8,866 bases of DNA from Litorimonas sp964352855. Its GTDB lineage: Bacteria; Pseudomonadota; Alphaproteobacteria; Caulobacterales; Maricaulaceae. Each line of letters starts with the position of its first letter. Position 1 is the first letter of the stretch. The DNA is taken from contig CAYGTR010000070.1 in NCBI GenBank assembly GCA_964352855.1, positions 1 to 8,866 of the forward strand, read 5' to 3'. A model generated the notes under the pieces. That model made no database searches. It was not told the origin of the DNA and saw only the letters and a program-made list of their open reading frames with translations. This document shows positions 5,682 through 8,866 of the stretch, in pieces. The position numbers and the translations under genes were made by a program.

Positions 5682-6002
5682 ATGGCTGCCAAGATTAAAA
5701 AAGGCGATTATGTTATCGTCATCGCTGGTAAGGATAAAGGCCGTAAGGGCGAAGTCCTTAAAGTGTCTCCGAAGGAAAGTCGCGTTGTCGTAAAAGGCGT
5801 TCGCATGGTTAAGCGTCATATGCGTGCCAGCCAAGCGGATCCGGACGGCGGTATCAAAGAATTCGAAGCGCCTATTCACGTCTCAAACGTCGCTCATATC
5901 GACCCAAAAGACAATAAACCCACTCGCGTAGGCTTTACGACGTTGAAAGACGGCAAAAAAGTTCGCGTCGCAAAGAAATCAGGGGAAGTCATCGATGGCT
6001 AA
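5682..6002 (+). CDS. rplX: 50S ribosomal protein L24
   Basis: The 106-residue product begins with the KOW motif KKGDYVIVIAGKDKGRKGEV (6-25), the RNA-binding element of L24. VKGVRMVKRHMR (37-48), EAPIHVSNVAHIDP (62-75) and the end GKKVRVAKKSGEVIDG complete a typical bacterial L24. It is one of the two assembly initiators of the 50S and lies near the tunnel exit. The ribosome binding site AGAGG (5667-5671) is in rplN. Its last codons overlap rplE by eight bases (ATGGCTAA, 5995-6002). In E. coli the S8 repressor binds spc mRNA around this rplX-rplE junction; I could not recognise an S8-type helix here by eye. Confidence 0.99.
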   Translation: MAAKIKKGDYVIVIAGKDKGRKGEVLKVSPKESRVVVKGVRMVKRHMRASQADPDGGIKEFEAPIHVSNVAHIDPKDNKPTRVGFTTLKDGKKVRVAKKSGEVIDG

Positions 6003-6549
6003 ACCGTATGAACCACGCCTCGCGGCGGTCTATCGTGATGAAGTCCGTGCGAAGATGAAAGAACAGTTCGGCTATACCTCCGATATGCAAATTCCACGTA
6101 TTGAAAAAATCGTGTTGAATATGGGCATTGGTGAAGGCGTCGGTGATAAGAAAAAAGTCACAGCCGCTATGGAAGAGCTTGAGCTCATTGCCGGTCAAAA
6201 GCCTGTGCCATGTGTGGCGAAAAAGTCTATTGCGGGCTTTAAGCTCCGTGACGGCATGATCATCGGTACGAAGGTAACGTTACGCCGTGATAAAATGTAT
6301 GAATTCCTCGACCGCTTGGTAAACATTGCTCTGCCGCGTGTGCGAGATTTCCGCGGATTGAACGGTAAAAGTTTTGACGGGCAGGGCAATTATGCCATGG
6401 GCCTTAAAGAACATATCGTTTTCCCTGAAATCGATTATGATAAAGTTGATACCGTTCGCGGTATGGACATCGTGGTACAAACAAGTGCCAAAACTGATGA
6501 AGAAGCCAAAGCATTGTTGGCTGCGTTCTCTTTCCCATTCAGAAATTAA
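5995..6549 (+). CDS. rplE: 50S ribosomal protein L5
   Basis: The 184-residue product has the usual alphaproteobacterial length. Motifs include IPRIEKIVLNMGIGEG (33-48), the loop VAKKSIAGFKLRDG (74-87), IALPRVRDFRGLN (111-123) and the C-terminal GMDIVVQTSAKTDEEAKALL (156-175). L5 binds 5S rRNA with L18 and L25 in the central protuberance, contacts P-site tRNA and bridges to S13. The usual QKPVVTRARKS-type segment reads QKPVPCVAKKS here, a mild variation in a variable stretch. The start is inside the end of rplX; GGGGA at 5982-5986 lies eight bases upstream, so coupled translation is expected. Confidence 0.99.
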   Translation: MAKPYEPRLAAVYRDEVRAKMKEQFGYTSDMQIPRIEKIVLNMGIGEGVGDKKKVTAAMEELELIAGQKPVPCVAKKSIAGFKLRDGMIIGTKVTLRRDKMYEFLDRLVNIALPRVRDFRGLNGKSFDGQGNYAMGLKEHIVFPEIDYDKVDTVRGMDIVVQTSAKTDEEAKALLAAFSFPFRN

Positions 6550-6585
6550 TCTGGTCGGAATTAGAACGAACGCAACAAGCTAAGC

Positions 6586-6616
6586 CTAGTTACAAATAAT
6601 CGTATTTGTAACTTAG
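6586..6616 (+). repeat. AT-rich hairpin in the rplE-rpsN spacer
   Basis: AGTTACAAATA (6588-6598) and TATTTGTAACT (6603-6613) form a perfect 11-bp inverted repeat around the tetraloop ATCG. CT (6586-6587) can also pair with AG (6615-6616) across a bulged T6614, for 13 pairs in total. No T tract follows, so it is not a standard intrinsic terminator. It ends five bases before the rpsN Shine-Dalgarno (AGGAG, 6622-6626). Roles in RNA processing, mRNA stability, translation control or protein binding are possible; none is shown. Confidence 0.8.
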
Positions 6617-6633
6617 CAAACAGGAGATAATGA

Positions 6634-6939
6634 ATGGCTAAAGTAAGCTCAGTCGAGCGCAATTTGAAGCGTCAGCGCCTCGTGGCAAAATATGCCGGGA
6701 AACGCGCGTTGCTAAAAGATATTGCTCGCAATAAAGATTTGCCGGTTGAAGAGCGTTTCCAAGCGCAGCTTAAATTGGCTGCTCTGCCGCGCAATTCTGC
6801 GGAAAACCGTATCCGTAACCGTTGCCAAGTGACAGGTCGTCCGCGCGGTTATTATCGTAAAATGAAAATGTCTCGTATCGCTTTGCGCGAATTGGGATCC
6901 ATGGGCCTTATACCAGGCCTGGTTAAATCCAGCTGGTAG
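6634..6939 (+). CDS. rpsN: 30S ribosomal protein S14 (zinc-free form)
   Basis: The 101-residue product is the long, cysteine-poor (C-minus) S14. The signature RNRCQVTGRPRGYYRKMKMS (61-80) holds the only cysteine (Cys64), so the CXXC zinc ribbon of the short form is absent. S14 binds 16S rRNA in the 30S head with S10, S3 and S19. The C-terminus GLIPGLVKSSW is typical. It lies 84 bases after rplE, one of only three spacers above 20 bases, and has a good site AGGAG (6622-6626) seven bases from the ATG. TAG is immediately followed by GGGAG, so stop codon and rpsH ribosome binding site merge. Confidence 0.99.
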   Translation: MAKVSSVERNLKRQRLVAKYAGKRALLKDIARNKDLPVEERFQAQLKLAALPRNSAENRIRNRCQVTGRPRGYYRKMKMSRIALRELGSMGLIPGLVKSSW

Positions 6940-6951
6940 GGGAGAGAAACA

Positions 6952-7350
6952 ATGTCATTTTCAGATCCTTTGGGCGATATGCTCACACGTATACGTAACG
7001 CCATCATGCGCGGTCGTTCGTCCGTCACAACGCCTGCATCCAACTTGCGCGCTCGCGTTCTCGATGTACTCGCTGATGAAGGTTTTATCCGCGGTTACGA
7101 AGAAACAAAAGATACCGAAGGCTTTCGCGCTTTCAACATCGAATTGAAATACTTCGAAGGCGAAGCTGTTATTCGCGATATTAAGCGTATTTCCAAGCCG
7201 GGCCGTCGTGTCTATTCATCCGTTAAAACTTTGCCTCAGATCCGTAACGGTCTTGGCATTGCTATCCTGTCCACCCCTAAAGGCGTCATGAGCGACTCCG
7301 CGGCACGTGAAAACAATGTCGGCGGCGAAGTTCTTTGCCAGGTGTCATAG
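6952..7350 (+). CDS. rpsH: 30S ribosomal protein S8
   Basis: The 132-residue product is full length: N-terminal DPLGDMLTRIRNAIMRG (5-21), middle KPGRRVYSSVKTLPQIRNGL (82-101), and the RNA-binding C-terminal STPKGVMSDSAARENNVGGE (107-126). S8 is a primary 16S-binding protein of the central domain (helix 21). In E. coli it is the translational repressor of the spc operon; the same role is plausible here but its mRNA target was not identified. The ribosome binding site GGAG (6941-6944) lies seven bases from the ATG. The TAG stop flows into the AGGAG of rplF. Confidence 0.99.
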   Translation: MSFSDPLGDMLTRIRNAIMRGRSSVTTPASNLRARVLDVLADEGFIRGYEETKDTEGFRAFNIELKYFEGEAVIRDIKRISKPGRRVYSSVKTLPQIRNGLGIAILSTPKGVMSDSAARENNVGGEVLCQVS

Positions 7351-7359
7351 GAGAGATTT

Positions 7360-7893
7360 ATGTCACGTATTGGTAAAAAGCCTATCACGATTGTTGATGG
7401 TGTTACGCTCACCCAAAGCGGTCAAACGATTGCAGTTAAAGGCCCTATGGGCGAATTAAGCTTCACGCTTCCGGATGCTGTCACAGGTAAATTGGAAGGA
7501 TCTGAATTTACGGTCTCTCCTGTTGAGGGTGTGAAAAACGCAAGCGCAATGTGGGGCATGAGCCGCACAATGATTGAAAACCTTATCCTTGGTGTTACGA
7601 AAGGCTTTGAAAAAGAGCTTGAGTTACGAGGTGTTGGTTATCGTGCGCAAATGAAAGGCACTGATCTGTCTATGCAGCTCGGTTTCTCTCATGATATAGA
7701 TTACACACCACCTGCCGGCGTCAAAATTGAAGCCCCGAAGCCGACACTTATTAAAGTATCAGGCATTGATAAGCAGCAAGTTGGTCAAGTTGCCGCCGAG
7801 ATCCGCGCGTTCCGTAAGCCAGAGCCTTATAAAGGCAAGGGTGTACGCTATGTCGGTGAGTTCGTTCGCAGCAAAGAAGGTAAGAAGAAGTAG
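7360..7893 (+). CDS. rplF: 50S ribosomal protein L6
   Basis: The 177-residue product has the two-domain L6 architecture: MSRIGKKPITIVDGVTL opens domain 1, the linker MWGMSRTMIENLILGVTKGF (64-83) joins the domains, and domain 2 carries GVGYRAQMKG (91-100) and the signature FRKPEPYKGKGVRY (151-164). L6 lies near the GTPase-associated and sarcin-ricin region of the 50S and is needed for late 50S assembly. AGGAG at 7349-7353 is six bases from the ATG and begins inside the rpsH stop. The gene ends in a Lys-rich tail; the stop is followed by TC and the rplR ATG. Confidence 0.99.
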   Translation: MSRIGKKPITIVDGVTLTQSGQTIAVKGPMGELSFTLPDAVTGKLEGSEFTVSPVEGVKNASAMWGMSRTMIENLILGVTKGFEKELELRGVGYRAQMKGTDLSMQLGFSHDIDYTPPAGVKIEAPKPTLIKVSGIDKQQVGQVAAEIRAFRKPEPYKGKGVRYVGEFVRSKEGKKK

Positions 7894-7895
7894 TC

Positions 7896-8246
7896 ATGAA
7901 ATCTGCTCACCAAAATATCAAACGTCGCGCCGAGCGCGTTCGTCGCCGTCTCAAAAAGCACGCCAATGGGCGTCCACGTTTGTCTGTCTATCGTTCTGCA
8001 AAGAATATTTCTGTGCAAGTCATAGACGATGCAACAGGCACAACATTAGCCTCCGCTTCTACACTTGAAGATAAGAAGCAAAAGGGATCTGATGTTGCAG
8101 CGGCACAACGCATTGGCAAATTAATCGCAGAACGCGCTACAGAGGCAAAAGTCGGCGAAGTCGTCTTTGACCGAGGTGCATATCTTTATCATGGCAGAGT
8201 CAAAGCTCTGGCCGATGCGGCTCGCGAAGCCGGTCTGAAATTCTAG
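7896..8246 (+). CDS. rplR: 50S ribosomal protein L18
   Basis: The 116-residue product is slightly shorter than most alphaproteobacterial L18 proteins (about 120), with a compressed loop after STLEDKKQKG (55-64). The basic N-terminus (RRAERVRRRLKKHANGRPRL, 10-29) binds 5S rRNA, and FDRGAYLYHGRVKALADAAR (91-110) is the diagnostic C-terminal motif. L18 brings 5S rRNA into the central protuberance with L5. Its own ribosome binding site is weak: the nearest purine stretch is AAGAAG at 7885-7890. With the stop of rplF two bases before the ATG, initiation probably depends on ribosomes finishing rplF (inference). Confidence 0.98.
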   Translation: MKSAHQNIKRRAERVRRRLKKHANGRPRLSVYRSAKNISVQVIDDATGTTLASASTLEDKKQKGSDVAAAQRIGKLIAERATEAKVGEVVFDRGAYLYHGRVKALADAAREAGLKF

Positions 8247-8256
8247 GAAGACTATT

Positions 8257-8823
8257 ATGGCTAGAGAAGACAACCGCCGCAATCGTGACGATGAACAAGA
8301 TAACGAGTTTATCGATCGTCTCGTGCATATTAATCGTGTTGCGAAAACCGTAAAAGGTGGTCGTAACATGTCATTCGCCGCTCTTGTCATCGTGGGTGAC
8401 GAAAAAGGTCGTGTCGGCTTCGGTAAGGGTAAAGCCCGCGAAGTGCCTGAGGCGATCCGCAAGGCGACTGAAGAAGCAAAGAAGACATTGATCCGCGTGC
8501 CTCTGCGTGAAGGTCGGACCCTTCATCATGATGTCCGTGGGCGTCACGGTGCCGGTAAAATCGTCATGCGTTCAGCCCCTCCCGGGACAGGCGTTATTGC
8601 AGGTGGTCCGATGCGCGCCGTATTGGAATGCCTCGGCGTTCAGGACGTTGTCGGTAAGTCAATTGGTACGTCCAATCCTTACAACATGGTGCGTGCCACA
8701 TTCGATGCGCTCAAACGTATGGAAAGCCCTCGTACAATCGCTAACAAGCGCGGCAAAAAAGTTGCTGAAATTGTTGAGCGTCGCAAAGACGGTGCGTCTG
8801 CACCTGACGCGATCGAAGCTTAA
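8257..8823 (+). CDS. rpsE: 30S ribosomal protein S5
   Basis: The 188-residue product has an alphaproteobacterial-length N-terminus (charged MAREDNRRNRDDEQDNEF, 1-18), then the S5 double-stranded-RNA-binding-like domain with VKGGRNMSFAALVIVGDEKG (32-51) and RVGFGKGKAREVPEAI (52-67), and a C-terminal domain with APPGTGVIAGGPMRAVLE (107-124). S5 lies at the mRNA entry channel with S3 and S4, supports decoding accuracy, and its N-terminal loop is where spectinomycin resistance arises in other bacteria; the KTVKGGR loop looks wild type. AGGAAG (8245-8250), merged with the rplR stop, is the ribosome binding site. Confidence 0.99.
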   Translation: MAREDNRRNRDDEQDNEFIDRLVHINRVAKTVKGGRNMSFAALVIVGDEKGRVGFGKGKAREVPEAIRKATEEAKKTLIRVPLREGRTLHHDVRGRHGAGKIVMRSAPPGTGVIAGGPMRAVLECLGVQDVVGKSIGTSNPYNMVRATFDALKRMESPRTIANKRGKKVAEIVERRKDGASAPDAIEA

Positions 8824-8835
8824 GGAGCCTGAACA

Positions 8836-8866
8836 ATGGCGAAAAAAGCAACAGTTACTGTCCGTC
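8836..8866 (+). CDS. rpmD: 50S ribosomal protein L30, N-terminal end (partial)
   Basis: Ten codons are present (MAKKATVTVR), cut by the window edge. The identification rests mostly on position: rpmD follows rpsE in the spc operon of nearly all bacteria. The short MAKK start followed by a beta-strand-like TVTV fits L30. A strong site, AAGGAG (8822-8827), overlaps the rpsE stop, eight bases before the ATG. rplO and secY would be expected next, outside the window. Confidence 0.8.
   Translation, partial: MAKKATVTVR

Noticed and set aside
5970..6020. S8 repressor binding site at the rplX-rplE junction, as in E. coli
   Set aside because: I could not find a helix with the characteristic 16S helix 21-like core by eye; a covariance-model search would be needed.
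1..8866. A novel system, mobile element, CRISPR array or laterally acquired gene
   Set aside because: Every gene fits the canonical tuf/S10/spc order with full-length products and no insertions or long non-coding stretches.

Overview
The window is an uninterrupted piece of the universally conserved ribosomal-protein supercluster, all on the + strand. It runs from the last codons of tuf (EF-Tu), through a complete S10 operon (rpsJ-rplC-rplD-rplW-rplB-rpsS-rplV-rpsC-rplP-rpmC-rpsQ), into most of the spc operon (rplN-rplX-rplE-rpsN-rpsH-rplF-rplR-rpsE), and ends in the first ten codons of rpmD. Gene order matches the classical bacterial arrangement exactly; there are no insertions, mobile elements, RNA genes or reverse-strand genes that I can support.

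The protein sequences point to an alphaproteobacterium. L2, L22 (with its basic N-terminal extension), L24, S10, S17 and the zinc-free 101-residue S14 all read like alphaproteobacterial versions, and tuf lies directly upstream of rpsJ, as is common in that class. Base composition looks intermediate rather than strongly GC-rich. I cannot assign an order or genus from the sequence alone.

Layout: 1-53 is the tuf 3' end. 54-135 is a short leader with a GC-rich hairpin and no convincing promoter. 136-5261 is the S10 block, with gaps of 17 bases or less or with overlapping genes. 5262-5310 is a 49-base spacer at the S10/spc boundary, with an imperfect hairpin at the rpsQ stop. 5311-6549 holds rplN-rplX-rplE. 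6550-6633 is an 84-base spacer containing an AT-rich 11-bp perfect inverted repeat. 6634-8866 holds rpsN to the partial rpmD. No stretch over 300 bases lacks a gene.

The products are components of one machine. S10, S19, S3, S17, S14, S8 and S5 belong to the 30S subunit; L3, L4, L23, L2, L22, L16, L29, L14, L24, L5, L6, L18 and L30 belong to the 50S. Tight spacing, stop/start overlaps and Shine-Dalgarno sequences embedded in upstream genes imply co-transcription with tuf and translational coupling. I found no new biological system here. The items worth a second look are small: hairpins in the only three real spacers, frequent TAG stop codons that often merge with the next ribosome binding site, and a thrice-repeated TAGTCATG junction.
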